Source of the DNA: Synechococcus sp. CS-1328
GTDB taxonomy: Bacteria > Cyanobacteriota > Cyanobacteriia > PCC-6307 > Cyanobiaceae
DNA: 64,000 nt
Assembly: GCF_025128095.1 (NCBI RefSeq)
Contig: NZ_JAHLYT010000068.1
Span: 1 to 64,000 of the forward strand
Direction: 5' to 3'
Shown here: one piece after another, positions 1 to 8,939 of the stretch
Layout of the letters: each line of letters begins with the position of its first letter
How positions within the stretch are numbered: the first letter of the stretch is position 1
The notes under the pieces: model-generated
What the model saw: the letters and a program-made list of their open reading frames with translations, nothing else
What the model was told of the DNA's origin: nothing
Database searches by the model: none
Made by a program: the position numbers and the translations under genes

Positions 1-69
1 CTCTCGCCGGGTGCGCTTTTTGGCCGTGGACTGCTCGTAATCACCAAAACCAAACTGCTTGGGGGCCAT
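1..69 (-). CDS. IS5-family transposase, N-terminal 23 residues (partial)
   Basis: On the minus strand an ATG at 69 opens a reading frame that stays open to the window edge and encodes MAPKQFGFGDYEQSTAKKRT and a few more residues. An N-terminus with a short Phe/Gly segment followed by a KRTRRE cluster is typical of IS5-family DDE transposases. The catalytic domain lies outside the window. The position just inside an IS end, reading inward, supports the call. The gene would make the enzyme that cuts and joins this element and, probably, the related small elements near 52.4 kb. Confidence 0.75.
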   Translation of the reverse strand, partial: MAPKQFGFGDYEQSTAKKRTRRE

Positions 70-137
70 GAAGCCTGTCCACGCCTGCGATCACACGGCT
101 ATTCTCGCGCAGGGTGGCGGGGTTTTCCAGAGTCTCC
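1..137 (-). mobile_element. IS5-family insertion sequence, one end only (runs off the left edge)
   Basis: The terminal inverted repeat reads, outward-in on the minus strand, GGAGACTCTGGAAAACCCCG and ends at base 137. It is followed by CTAA (138-141), which fits the 4-bp YTAR-type target duplication usual for IS5-group elements. The start of a transposase gene lies 68 bases inside the end. The same 20-base terminus begins the small element at 52362, which links the two. The other end lies outside the window, so the target duplication cannot be confirmed here. Confidence 0.85.
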
Positions 138-141
138 CTAA

Positions 142-574
142 CGCAAATTCTGCAACAAACTCGCTTCTCTTGGCACATGTCAATGGACCAATTGTCTGGG
201 GCGAAGGATTGTTGGATCTAAAATGCATTCAGAACTGCGGTTTCAAAACATTAGATTGTGTTCTGCAAGAGCTATCCATCCCTTCCATCGACATCCTCAA
301 GCTTGACGTGCAGGGAGCTGAGCCACTTGTTCTTAAGGGTGCCCTTGGGGCATGCGCGAAGCGCTCGATTGAGATTGTCTATACTGAGATTATTCTTCAA
401 GATACATATGTTGGGCAAAAGCGCTTTGAAGAGGTTCTAAGCTACTTCCATGATGCAGGCTTTTCGCTGTACAATGTATATAATCTTATTTCTAGTCCAA
501 ATGGCAGCCTGTGTCAGCTTGATGCAGTTTTTACCCGAAAAGAGCCAGACTCTTTTTCGGCCACATGCGGTTAA
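142..574 (+). pseudogene. FkbM-family methyltransferase, 3' part, interrupted by the IS5 element
   Basis: The frame encodes the C-terminal half of an FkbM-type SAM-dependent O-methyltransferase: the segment IDILKLDVQGAEPLVLKGA is the conserved post-motif region, followed by EIVYTEI and a normal C-terminus. The N-terminal SAM-binding motif (D-x-G-x-N-x-G) is absent. The coding match begins right after the IS terminus at 137 and the CTAA at 138-141, so the 5' half is either left of the IS or lost. The open frame extends back to a TTG at 59, but that part is IS sequence. FkbM enzymes methylate sugars or secondary metabolites, which fits the polysaccharide genes downstream. Likely non-functional. 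Confidence 0.75.
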
Positions 575-735
575 GATGTATCCCTTCTCAGGCGAACTTA
601 TGCAGGCATTCAAATGCAACTCGCTAGGGTTTTATGAAGGTTCTTATGTTAGTTGCATAAACGAACTACATTTATGAAAGAGCTGATCTAATCACTGGTC
701 CAAAGACCACTCTATCCTGTTGGCACCTAAGCAGC

Positions 736-1548
736 ATGAATTACGCTAGATTCTTCAAAAGATTGGCCAAGGAGGCTACGCGTCAGCTGGGATATGATAT
801 TATCTCACAACAGGCTCTTTGTAGGCTCCAAGCCAACGCAGAAGAAGCCCGAGAGCTACCTCCTTTTGCTCGACTATGGGCGAAGTTATCACAAGAGAAG
901 AGGGAAGCCATAGGTCAGTATCTAGCATTCTCAAAAGCCCAGCTTGCTCAAGATTTATTTGCGCTAAGTGAGCTGGCTGACACCCCCTATAACTCCTATT
1001 TCGTTGAATTTGGTGCGACAGATGGTGTCTCATTAAGCAATACCTGGATGTTTGAAAAAGTTCTAGGTTGGAAGGGTCTTCTCGCTGAACCAGCCCTGGT
1101 ATGGCATGAACGCCTCCAGCGGAACCGGTCTTGTTCCATAGACCTACGCTGTGTGTCTGACCAAACCGGCAAGCAGGTTGAGTTCCTTGAAGTGGATTAT
1201 CCTGAGCTGAGTACAGTTGCTCAATTTGCAAACTCAGGTGACTGGGCATCCCAGATTCGAATGTCTCAGTCCAGTAGCTATAGAGTTGAAACTGTGAGTT
1301 TGAATGACCTGCTTGATTTCCATAAAGCTCCTAGCGAGATTGGGTACCTCTCAGTCGATACTGAAGGATCTGAGTATGGCATTTTGTCGCGCCTCGACTT
1401 TGACAAGCGAGCTATTCGCGTAATCACCGTAGAGCACAACTACTGCGAGACAACGCGCGCCGAAATTTTCAAGCTATTGTCTTCGAAAGGATATGAACGC
1501 AGACATATCGAGCTCTCTCAGTGGGATGACTGGTATGTCTTAAGATGA
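736..1548 (+). CDS. FkbM-family methyltransferase
   Basis: A 270-residue protein of the FkbM SAM-dependent methyltransferase type. The region YFVEFGATDGVSLSNT (about residues 93-108) corresponds to the SAM-binding motif I, with F-x-G-x-x-D-G in place of the usual D-x-G-x-N-x-G. The block IGYLSVDTEGSEYGIL (about 203-218) is the FkbM signature. This variant with the FGATDG motif is frequent in surface-polysaccharide clusters. The gene has its own ATG, is AT-richer than the operon beyond the IS, and ends 36 bases before the IS at 1585. The substrate is unknown; a sugar hydroxyl is the likely target. Confidence 0.8.
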   Translation: MNYARFFKRLAKEATRQLGYDIISQQALCRLQANAEEARELPPFARLWAKLSQEKREAIGQYLAFSKAQLAQDLFALSELADTPYNSYFVEFGATDGVSLSNTWMFEKVLGWKGLLAEPALVWHERLQRNRSCSIDLRCVSDQTGKQVEFLEVDYPELSTVAQFANSGDWASQIRMSQSSSYRVETVSLNDLLDFHKAPSEIGYLSVDTEGSEYGILSRLDFDKRAIRVITVEHNYCETTRAEIFKLLSSKGYERRHIELSQWDDWYVLR

Positions 1549-1584
1549 ATCTTGGAGATCCTGCATTTATTTGGATCGAGTTAA

Positions 1585-2953
1585 GAGTTTGCAGAAAAAC
1601 CGCCTGAATGGCCGCGTTTTTCTCTCCGGAGAGCTGATCACGCTCCATTCGGGCTGGTTTTCAGCGTTTCAGCGCATCAGGAGGCCCGAATTCAGGCGTT
1701 TTGCCCTGCAGGAGCTATTTGACCGCTGCCGCTTGGGCACACCCCTGGGCAACCACCTGTTCATGCCGCCGCCATCGCCGGTTTGAGCAGGTTGCCCAGG
1801 CGGATCAGGTTGTAGGCGATCAGGTGCAGGCCAAACACCGCACTCACCTTGTCGGTGCCACGCAGCTTGAACTGACGCAGACCGCCCCACTGTTTGATCC
1901 AGCCGAACACCTTCTCAATGCCGCGGCGGGCATTGATCGACTTGGCGTAGCCCTGGTGGCGGGTGGTGCGGCCATCGATGGCGGAACCACCAGAGCGGGC
2001 GGTGTTCTGCGCCACGTGCGGCGTCACGCCGATGCGGCGCATCTCGGCGACAAAGCCCCTGGTGTCGTAGTTCTTGTCGGCACCGATGGTTTTCTGGTGG
2101 GCACCGGGACGATCCGCGGCCATGGCTTTGGCGGCATCCCGCTCCCCGGTGCCCGTGGCTTGCGTGACCTTGCAATCGACGATCAGGGCATGGCGGTTGT
2201 CCATGAGCACATGACCCCGGTAGCTCGGTTGAGCCGGGTGGGCGTTGGATTTCCGGGCCAGCAAGGCGTCGGGATCACTGCCGGAGCGGTGGGTCTTGTT
2301 GCTGAGCTTGATGCCTCGGAAATCGCCTTTCGCCCGCTTCTTGCCGGGCTTTGGAGCGCCAAAACCCTCGCCCGGGCCTGACGGCGGGGGCGGTGGGTCC
2401 TCCTGACCGTCGATCCGCTCCAGCGAGGCATGGGAGGCCCAGGCATGCAGCAGGGTGCCATCCACTGAGAAGTGCTCGTCGCTGAGCAGCGGCTTGACCT
2501 CGGGAGCACCCATCAGCTTCTCGAGGAAACGCCCCATGACGTCGTCATTGAGAAGCCGCTCGCGGTTCTTGGTGAACGTGGTGGGGTGCCAGATCGGATC
2601 ATCCGGGCTCAGGCCCACAAACCAGCGGTACAGCAGGTTGTAGTGGAGCTGCTCCAGCAACAGCCGCTCGGAGCGGATGCCGTAGAACGCCTGTAACAAC
2701 GAGGCCAGTAGCAGCTGCTCGGGTGGCACCGAGGGCCGACCTTCTGCGGCGTAGAGCTCACAGAAGGTGGGATTGAGGCGATCGAGGGCCTGATCCGCCA
2801 GCTTCCGGATCCGCCGCAGCGGATGGCTGGCCGGGATCCGCTCCTCGATCGACACGTAGGAGAACAGGGAGCCGCTGCGCTCCCGGTGACCTCGCATCTG
2901 TCCTGGGCAATTACCCAATTTTCGCAGGGGTGGCCAGGTTTTTCAGCAAACTC
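1585..2953 (-). mobile_element. Complete IS5/IS1182-type insertion sequence (about 1.37 kb)
   Basis: Imperfect terminal inverted repeats bound the element: the left end reads GAGTTTGCAGAAAAACC from 1585, and the reverse complement of the right end reads GAGTTTGCTGAAAAACC from 2953. They differ at one base in 17. The flanks are TTAA on the left (1581-1584) and TTGA on the right (2954-2957), which would be a 4-bp target duplication with one change. A single intact transposase gene fills the interior on the minus strand. The element ends 11 bases before the start codon of the first gene of the polysaccharide operon. Confidence 0.88.
1761..2897 (-). CDS. IS5/IS1182-type DDE transposase
   Basis: This 378-residue protein has an N-terminal DUF772-type domain (GRPSVPPEQLLLASLLQAFY, then NLLYRWFVGL) and a C-terminal DDE domain. 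The first catalytic Asp is in FSVDGTLLHAW, the second in GADKNYDTRGF, and the Glu probably in RGIEKVFGWIK. No frameshift or stop is seen, so the enzyme is probably active. I chose the ATG at 2897 (MRGHRERSG), which matches the usual start of this group; an ATG 21 bases upstream is also open. A proline-rich linker followed by a glycine-rich stretch separates the catalytic blocks. It catalyses cut-and-paste movement of the element at 1585-2953. Confidence 0.92.
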   Translation of the reverse strand: MRGHRERSGSLFSYVSIEERIPASHPLRRIRKLADQALDRLNPTFCELYAAEGRPSVPPEQLLLASLLQAFYGIRSERLLLEQLHYNLLYRWFVGLSPDDPIWHPTTFTKNRERLLNDDVMGRFLEKLMGAPEVKPLLSDEHFSVDGTLLHAWASHASLERIDGQEDPPPPPSGPGEGFGAPKPGKKRAKGDFRGIKLSNKTHRSGSDPDALLARKSNAHPAQPSYRGHVLMDNRHALIVDCKVTQATGTGERDAAKAMAADRPGAHQKTIGADKNYDTRGFVAEMRRIGVTPHVAQNTARSGGSAIDGRTTRHQGYAKSINARRGIEKVFGWIKQWGGLRQFKLRGTDKVSAVFGLHLIAYNLIRLGNLLKPAMAAA

Positions 2954-2964
2954 TTGAGCCAGAG

Positions 2965-3774
2965 ATGAATATTGCCCTGTGTTTTTCTGGTCAAGTGCGG
3001 GCCTTCCGCCAGACCCTGCCCTCGCTGCGAAAGCACATTCTCAGGCCACTCAAGGATGATGCCTTGTTCTTCTTCGGCCATTTCCCGGCAAGCCCAGGAT
3101 CTGAAGCAGCCTTCTTTCTTCCCTTTCATGACTTCATCCATGAGCCCACAGAGCCCGACCTGAGCAATCTGCTACCACAGAATCCGGTGGGACACGATGT
3201 GGAATGCCGGGCCTGGACGACCACGCATCCCCTCTTAGGCTATCTCCGCCAGCTACGCGGCATTCACCAGGCTGATCAGCTGCGACGCGCTTGGTCCGCT
3301 CACCACGGCACCAGATTCGACTGGGTATTGCGGCTGCGATTCGATAATCTCTACATGACCTCCATCGAGCCATTGGAACAGTTGCAGCCCGATGTGCTTT
3401 ATGTCCCAGCCCACGACAACTGGGGAGGTCTCAATGACCGCTTCGCCATCGCCCCCCCGGAGTTGATGACCATCTATGCCAATCGGTTTGAGGAGATCGG
3501 CGCCTATCTCCAAGAGGGATTATTTATCCATCCAGAGTCTCTGCTTGCAGAACACCTCGCAAGACACCACATGGACGCCCGGCACACGCGCGTGGTGCAT
3601 CATCTCTACCGCCATGGCCATCTCTGGAAAGCCTGCTTCAACCCCTGCGAGGGCGACGATCCCAGCTTTGCGCCCCCTCAGCCAGGCATGCGCTGGCGAT
3701 TCCAGATCAAGAAGCGCATCAGCGAGGCCGCCTATCAGCGACTTGCCTTGCTCTGGTGGAAGTTGGGCCTCTGA
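2965..3774 (+). CDS. Putative polysaccharide-biosynthesis glycosyltransferase-like protein (FSGQ-type N-terminus)
   Basis: A 269-residue protein opening with MNIALCFSGQVRAFRQTL, a start seen in a poorly characterised group of capsule/exopolysaccharide proteins. The segment WVLRLRFDNLYM has an R-x-R-x-D pattern resembling the metal-binding region of GT-A-like enzymes, but no family assignment is certain. It is the first gene of the long operon; its ATG lies 11 bases after the right end of the IS, so its original promoter has been displaced and transcription may depend on the IS. Its TGA overlaps the next ATG by one base (TGATG at 3772-3776). Confidence 0.6.
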   Translation: MNIALCFSGQVRAFRQTLPSLRKHILRPLKDDALFFFGHFPASPGSEAAFFLPFHDFIHEPTEPDLSNLLPQNPVGHDVECRAWTTTHPLLGYLRQLRGIHQADQLRRAWSAHHGTRFDWVLRLRFDNLYMTSIEPLEQLQPDVLYVPAHDNWGGLNDRFAIAPPELMTIYANRFEEIGAYLQEGLFIHPESLLAEHLARHHMDARHTRVVHHLYRHGHLWKACFNPCEGDDPSFAPPQPGMRWRFQIKKRISEAAYQRLALLWWKLGL

Positions 3775-4751
3775 TGCCGAGCAAGGTGCTCCTGGTGAAG
3801 TCCAGCCGCGGTGCCGGTCTTGGGGATGCGCTGCGGGTTGTGATTGTCGCCATCACCTATGGAGCCGCGACAGGCCGAAAAGTCCTGGTGGACTGGAGCG
3901 ATGGGTCGTTCGGACCTTTCGGAACCAACATGTTTCCGGCGTTCTTCGAGCTCGATCGCGGCCTTGCCGCTGGCGACTTGCCTGCCGGGTTCTGGCATGG
4001 CCGGGATGTGCACCCCCCGATCTGGGGTGGCCGACTGCGCGAACCGGTGCATGAGCTCTACCTCGAGCAGGGATGGAGTCACTGGGAGAGAGCCCGCACC
4101 AAGGTGCTGCTCTCGGCGGATCTGTTCGAAGCCGCCTATCCGCAAGATGTGATCGTGCTCACAGACTTCACCGGCCTACCCGCCCATCTTGCTGCCGAGC
4201 CCCTGATCGGGCCGCTGCACGCCATCCTCCAACCCGCGTCAGAGATCGCTGGGGAGCTGAGCCGGTTTGCGGCTGAACATCTCCAGCCCCCCACAATCGG
4301 TGTGCACCTTCGGGACACAACGGAGCCCGGCGCTGCGGAGAAGGCCCGCCGCGACAGCACCGTGCTTCGGGCCATCCGCAACCTGCACAGGCGATGGCCT
4401 GATGCGGTGGTGTTTATGGCCACAGACAATTGCGACACCGAGGCACGGTTCCGAGATCACCTGCCGCGCCTGGTGGTGCGGAAGAAGCACCTGCCTCCAC
4501 CTGGCCTACCGGTGCATCTCAGCGACTATGGCCCCAATGCTGACGAGAAGACGCGCGATGCTGTGATCGATCTGCTGCTGCTGGCGCGCTGCGATGCGCT
4601 GGTGCATCCCTCAAACTCCTCGTTCAGCGTGGTGGCCTCATTGCTGTCTTCCGCCCCTGCCGCTCTTCGCTTCGCCCTGCCTCCAGATCCCCCTCCATGG
4701 CCGCAGCGCCTCTGGCGGCGTGCCCTTGGCCTGGTCAAACCAGGGCTATGA
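3774..4751 (+). CDS. Fucosyltransferase/NodZ-like GT-B family protein
   Basis: I start this gene at the ATG at 3774, which overlaps the previous stop, giving 325 residues. An early glycine-rich loop (SSRGAGLGDALR), the basic motif GVHLRDTTEPG about 60 percent along, and the C-terminal block LARCDALVHPSNSSFSVVAS fit the pattern of alpha-1,6-fucosyltransferase/NodZ-like proteins: an H-x-R motif that binds GDP-sugar and a late Ser-Ser-Phe-Ser block. Two other proteins in this cluster (7939 and 17954) share the layout. Donor and acceptor sugars cannot be read from the sequence. It ends in an ATGA overlap with the next gene. Confidence 0.6.
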   Translation: MPSKVLLVKSSRGAGLGDALRVVIVAITYGAATGRKVLVDWSDGSFGPFGTNMFPAFFELDRGLAAGDLPAGFWHGRDVHPPIWGGRLREPVHELYLEQGWSHWERARTKVLLSADLFEAAYPQDVIVLTDFTGLPAHLAAEPLIGPLHAILQPASEIAGELSRFAAEHLQPPTIGVHLRDTTEPGAAEKARRDSTVLRAIRNLHRRWPDAVVFMATDNCDTEARFRDHLPRLVVRKKHLPPPGLPVHLSDYGPNADEKTRDAVIDLLLLARCDALVHPSNSSFSVVASLLSSAPAALRFALPPDPPPWPQRLWRRALGLVKPGL

Positions 4752-5635
4752 GTGGATCACCCGAGGTGGCGAACGATCAAAAGGCGATCGTCTTCCTTTG
4801 CCACCGTCCGCTTCTATCCCAGATCGGTTTCTATGACCGTTTTGCAGATCTTGGCTACAGGGTTGATGTGGTCGTCGACGACCCGGGCTGGGATGGCGCA
4901 CTTTCGGCCGGTGTGCGGATCATCCGCCACCCAGATGAGCGGTGCCACGCTGCCGGCTTTCATCATTTTAATCCAGCCGTGCGCAAGAGCCTTCATTGCA
5001 GCGCCTGGGACAAGGCGCTGTTTCATCTCAGCCACAATGCTTCCCCTTCCCGCCACTGCTGGCTGATCGAGGACGATGTGTTCCTGGCCGATCCTGCGAC
5101 GCTCCTCAAGCTCGATCTGGCCAATCCTGAGGCCGACCTGCTGGTGGGGTCCGCCCGCACAGTTCTCCATCAGTCTGAAGCAATCGGCGGGGAGAGTGGT
5201 TGGCCCTGGTTTCAAGGCGTTCCGGTCGGACGGCTGCCGTTACCCTGGGCCCACGGCATGGTTTGTGCCATGCGCATCAGCCAGCGGATGATCGCTGCCG
5301 TGGCTGCCTTCGTGCAACAGCATTCTGCCGCGCTCGAACGGCGCAACGCCTTTCGGCGGCGCGCCGCCGCAGTGGGGGCGAGGTTGCGGCTTCCACAGAG
5401 CTTGGTGGAGCGAATCGGCCGTGAACACTACCCCTTCATCGAGTTCATTTTCCACACCCTTGCCCTGCACAACGGCTACCAGGTGTCCGTGGCTGAAGAG
5501 CTCAGTGGCATCCTCTGGCGGCACGACTGGCGTGTGGAGGAGATGCGCCCTGACCACCTCTATCACCCGGTGAAAGCCATCGCAGACCACCCCAGGCTGA
5601 GGGCGCAACTTCTACTCCAGCATCCGGAGTGTTGA
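4748..5635 (+). CDS. Hypothetical glycosyltransferase-like protein with IEDDVF motif
   Basis: This protein of about 295 residues starts at the ATG at 4748, overlapping the preceding stop. The segment HCWLIEDDVFLADP carries an acidic D-D-V motif like the D-x-D metal site of GT-A glycosyltransferases of the GT25/DUF5672 sort, and it ends with histidine-rich segments (RHDWRVEEMRPDHLYHPVK). I cannot name a family with confidence. Its place inside a coupled glycosyltransferase operon argues for a role in assembling the same polysaccharide. Confidence 0.5.
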   Translation: MSGSPEVANDQKAIVFLCHRPLLSQIGFYDRFADLGYRVDVVVDDPGWDGALSAGVRIIRHPDERCHAAGFHHFNPAVRKSLHCSAWDKALFHLSHNASPSRHCWLIEDDVFLADPATLLKLDLANPEADLLVGSARTVLHQSEAIGGESGWPWFQGVPVGRLPLPWAHGMVCAMRISQRMIAAVAAFVQQHSAALERRNAFRRRAAAVGARLRLPQSLVERIGREHYPFIEFIFHTLALHNGYQVSVAEELSGILWRHDWRVEEMRPDHLYHPVKAIADHPRLRAQLLLQHPEC

Positions 5636-6960
5636 CGCCTCACCGTGTGCTTTTTTTGGCCCCCTCGGCCTACTGCCTGGGGGGCGTGCAGGTGTGGCTT
5701 AACGATTTAGTGGCTGCTCTTCAAGCAGACCCGCACTGGCAGGTGAAGGTGGCGCTCCCCTCCGGCGCCTGGCACCGCCTGGATCGATACCTCGAGGTGT
5801 TTCCCCGGCTGCCTGCGGTTCAGCTCATGAACCCCACCGGCAGCGCCGAGGGGCGCAGGCGATCCATCACGGCCGTGCTGCTCCGGGAGCGCCCCGATCT
5901 GGTGGTAGGAGTGAACATCGCCGATCTCTATGCGGCCGTGCGCCGCGCTCGATCGCGCGGTTTTCGCGGCCGGGTTGTGCTGAGCCTCCATGCTCTGGCC
6001 GCCGATCTGATCGCGGACGTGGCAGCCGAAGTGGATCTGCTCGACGCGGTGATCGCCACCAACAAGCTCAGCTGCCGCCTGCTCGAGCGCCTCGCCGGCG
6101 TGCCAGCGGGGCGGGTGTTTTATGCCCCATACGGTGTGGTCTTGCCCTCGCCAGTGGTCGCCGGTGGTGCGGCTGTCCCGCGCCCGTCAGCCCCGCTGCG
6201 CATTGCCTGGGTGGGCCGCCTCGAGGCGGCGCAGAAGCGGGTGGCAGACCTTGCCGGCATCCTGCGGCAGCTCGATGCCGTAGGAATTCCCTTCCATCTC
6301 ACCGTGGCCGGCGATGGACCGGAGCGTGACAGCCTGGCCAGGGCCCTGGCGCCTTGGCTCAAGGCTGGAGTGGCATCGATGCCAGGCGCGCTGTCGGGCC
6401 CCCAGCTGCTGCAGGAGGTCTATGCGACCCACCAGGTGCTACTGATCACTTCTAGCTGGGAAACCGGGCCGATTGTGGCCTGGGAGGCGATGGCTGCCGG
6501 GTTGGCGGTGGTGAGCAGCGCCTATCTCGGCTCCGGGCTGGAGGGCGCCTTGCGCCACGGCTGCAACGCCCTGCTCTTCCCAGTGGGCGACATGGCCGCC
6601 GCGGCAGATGCTCTGAAGCGTGTTTCCGATCTGGAGGTTCGCGCCGGTCTGGTGAACGCGGGCCGGCGGCTGGTGCAGGAGCGCTACTCTGCCGATGCTG
6701 CGCACCGGGTCTGGTGCGAGTCCTTCGCGCAGGTGCTGGCTCTGCCGCCCCGCGGGCCGGTGCTTCCGGAGCCACCATTACCTCCCTCCGGCCGTCTGGA
6801 GCGCCTGGTTGGCCCCGGATTGGCCGAGGCGCTCCGCCGGCGCCTGAGCCGCGGCTTTCGGCATACCTCTCCTGGTGGGGAGTGGCCCCACACCGCCCAT
6901 GGAGATGCAGACGAGCAGGGGCTTTTTGATTTGGCGGCCGAGCTGGATCACGATGCGTGA
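5629..6960 (+). CDS. Glycosyltransferase family 4 protein
   Basis: A GT-B fold enzyme of about 443 residues. The N-terminal half has the glycine-rich loop GGVQVWLNDLVAAL. The C-terminal half has LRIAWVGRLEAAQKRV and the nucleotide-sugar binding block TSSWETGPIVAWEAMAAGLA, matching the E-x7-E signature of retaining GT4 enzymes. It starts with GTG 5629 (TTG 5632 is possible) and overlaps the preceding stop. The tail past about residue 390 is proline- and arginine-rich and low in complexity. It probably transfers a sugar from a nucleotide donor to a lipid-linked glycan at the inner face of the membrane. Confidence 0.85.
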   Translation: MLTPHRVLFLAPSAYCLGGVQVWLNDLVAALQADPHWQVKVALPSGAWHRLDRYLEVFPRLPAVQLMNPTGSAEGRRRSITAVLLRERPDLVVGVNIADLYAAVRRARSRGFRGRVVLSLHALAADLIADVAAEVDLLDAVIATNKLSCRLLERLAGVPAGRVFYAPYGVVLPSPVVAGGAAVPRPSAPLRIAWVGRLEAAQKRVADLAGILRQLDAVGIPFHLTVAGDGPERDSLARALAPWLKAGVASMPGALSGPQLLQEVYATHQVLLITSSWETGPIVAWEAMAAGLAVVSSAYLGSGLEGALRHGCNALLFPVGDMAAAADALKRVSDLEVRAGLVNAGRRLVQERYSADAAHRVWCESFAQVLALPPRGPVLPEPPLPPSGRLERLVGPGLAEALRRRLSRGFRHTSPGGEWPHTAHGDADEQGLFDLAAELDHDA

Positions 6961-7942
6961 ATGGCTGGGCGTGTGGATCAAGGACCGCTGGCGGTACGAG
7001 CGGGCCCTGCGCAGCTCAGGCCGCCGCTACCTGGGACTGGCGAACCGCCGCGAGCGGCTGGATCCGGCTCCTGACGGCAGCGGCTTTGCCTGCCGATGGG
7101 AGTTCACATCCCACCTGCATGCGCCCAAGATCCAGCCACGGTTGGGGCAGCGTCTGCTTCGGCGTTGTTTGAACGATGCACCCATCCGCCGCAGCCCTCA
7201 GTCTCCGCTGTTAGACGATCAACCTCAGGTCAGCGTGCTGATCGGTCATCGCGGCCTCGATCGCCTGCCGCTGCTGCTGGTCACCCTCGAATCCCTTGCC
7301 GCCCAGACCGATGTGGCCTTTGAGTGCGTGGTGATCGAGCAGGATGAACACCCCCAAATCGGCCCGCTGCTGCCGGGCTGGGTGCGCCACATGCACACGC
7401 CTCCGGCTCGCCCAGACGCTCCTTACAACCGCTCCAGGGCCTTCAATGCAGGAGCACTGGAAGCAAGAGCACCGGTGTTGCTTCTGCACGACAACGACAT
7501 GCTGGTTCCGTGCGGCTATCTGCAGCGGATACTGCCGAAAGTGGAGCTCGGCTACCAGGTGGTGAATCCGAAACGCTATGTCTTCCATCTGAGCGAACTC
7601 CACACAACTGCTGTTCTCAATACAGCTGCCGCACTCGACGAGTGGCCCGCGGAGAGCATCGTGCAGAACCTCGAAGCCGGCGGCAGCGTCGCCATCACGC
7701 GTCAGGCCTTCTGGGAGATCGGTGGGATGGATGAAGCCTTTGAAGGGTGGGGTGGGGAAGACAATGAATTGTGGGACCGTTGCCAGACGCTGCGGTGCTG
7801 GAACTGGGGCTACGAGCCCATCGTGCACCTCTGGCATCGACGCCAGCTGCTCAAGCACGCTGCCCGCAATCCCAATCTAGATCTTGTAAGGAAACGACTA
7901 GCCGAAGATCGGCATCTTCGCATCGACCGCCTTCAGAATTGA
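6953..7942 (+). CDS. Glycosyltransferase family 2 with galactosyltransferase-like C-terminal segment
   Basis: I take the ATG at 6953 (MREWLGVWIKDRW), giving 329 residues. A GT2 fold begins near residue 90 with QVSVLIGHRGLDRL; the metal motif is LLLHDNDMLV. The segment IGGMDEAFEGWGGEDNELWD matches the Glyco_transf_7C block of beta-galactosyl/GalNAc-transferase-like proteins. The roughly 90 residues before the GT2 fold are rich in arginine and unassigned. The start overlaps the previous stop by a few bases, as elsewhere in this operon. Confidence 0.82.
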   Translation: MREWLGVWIKDRWRYERALRSSGRRYLGLANRRERLDPAPDGSGFACRWEFTSHLHAPKIQPRLGQRLLRRCLNDAPIRRSPQSPLLDDQPQVSVLIGHRGLDRLPLLLVTLESLAAQTDVAFECVVIEQDEHPQIGPLLPGWVRHMHTPPARPDAPYNRSRAFNAGALEARAPVLLLHDNDMLVPCGYLQRILPKVELGYQVVNPKRYVFHLSELHTTAVLNTAAALDEWPAESIVQNLEAGGSVAITRQAFWEIGGMDEAFEGWGGEDNELWDRCQTLRCWNWGYEPIVHLWHRRQLLKHAARNPNLDLVRKRLAEDRHLRIDRLQN

Positions 7943-8937
7943 TAGCAGATCTGAACAGGGTTGTGGAGCCGTATGTAGTTTCGAGGTCAAGGATGCCGCT
8001 GGCGAAGCGATGGTCCTCTGGCATTGCATCGGCCATTCAGGCTTTGCGCTTTTCCAGATGGAATGCATCGACCTGTCAGGGATATGTGCTGTGCAGGCCG
8101 CGTGGCGGTTTCGCCGACTGTTGCGCCCAGATAACGTGGTGCCTGCTTTATGCTCGCCATTTTCGAAGGGCTCTGCTTATTGATGGATCACGCGCGGGGC
8201 AACTCCAGCACATGATCCATTACTTCAGGGTGATATCTGAGTGCTTACCTATTCATATTCTCGATCAGTCGTCCAGCGAGTGGTGTGATCTGGCTGAGCT
8301 CAGCGTTTTTCCCGAGGAGATCAAGGGTGCTCTTCGCGATCATTTCTCGATATACGATCCTCGGATTGGCCTGCATGTCGATCCGGTTGCCCGTGTTGGA
8401 GTTCGCTTTGATTTTGTCAGGTATCCGCACGACATCCTTGTTCATGAGCAATGTGGAGGTGGCGGAGGATATCCTGCTCTTCAGATCTTTCGGCTGAAGC
8501 CAGAAGTGCAAGGCCAGGTGCTTGCCCGGTTGAGGCGGATGCCACGCGAGTATCGCGCCATTCATATTCGTAATACAGATATGCGAGTTGATGTTTCGGG
8601 CTTTCTCGATCGGATTGCTCCGCTGGTTGTTGGAATGCCATTGCTTGTCTGCACGGATGACGTCGCGGCACTTGAGGAGACCAGGCGCCGGCTTAACGGC
8701 GTTGAGTTACTGACCGTGGCCCCCATTCCTGATGCCCAGGGGCGAAGCCTTCATTACAACCCAGACATAGCTGGTTGGGAGTTGGATGTTGGCGTGCTCA
8801 CAGATCTTCTGGCCATGGCGCGTGCTCAGGAGCTGATTCTCCCGGCGATTGCGGGAACGCCCATATCCGGTTTCAGCCGTCTCGCGGCCGATCTGCACCG
8901 GAGACCCTGGATCTTGAGATCCCTGCTGCATACCTGA
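7939..8937 (+). CDS. Fucosyltransferase/NodZ-like GT-B family protein (second copy)
   Basis: The best coupled start is TTG at 7939, overlapping the previous TGA at 7940-7942; an ATG at 7993 is the alternative. The protein has CRPRGGFADCCAQITWCLLY near the N-terminus, REYRAIHIRNTDMRVD as the basic H-x-R motif, and a late block AQELILPAIAGTPISGFSRL. This resembles the donor-binding layout of NodZ/O-fucosyltransferase-fold proteins and of the proteins at 3774 and 17954, though they are highly diverged. The central part is AT-richer than its neighbours. Substrate unknown. Confidence 0.55.
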   Translation: MIADLNRVVEPYVVSRSRMPLAKRWSSGIASAIQALRFSRWNASTCQGYVLCRPRGGFADCCAQITWCLLYARHFRRALLIDGSRAGQLQHMIHYFRVISECLPIHILDQSSSEWCDLAELSVFPEEIKGALRDHFSIYDPRIGLHVDPVARVGVRFDFVRYPHDILVHEQCGGGGGYPALQIFRLKPEVQGQVLARLRRMPREYRAIHIRNTDMRVDVSGFLDRIAPLVVGMPLLVCTDDVAALEETRRRLNGVELLTVAPIPDAQGRSLHYNPDIAGWELDVGVLTDLLAMARAQELILPAIAGTPISGFSRLAADLHRRPWILRSLLHT

Positions 8938-8939
8938 CC

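Noticed and set aside
1701..2381. Open frame of 226 codons on the plus strand inside the IS
   Set aside because: It is antisense to the transposase, which has all catalytic residues in the other frame.
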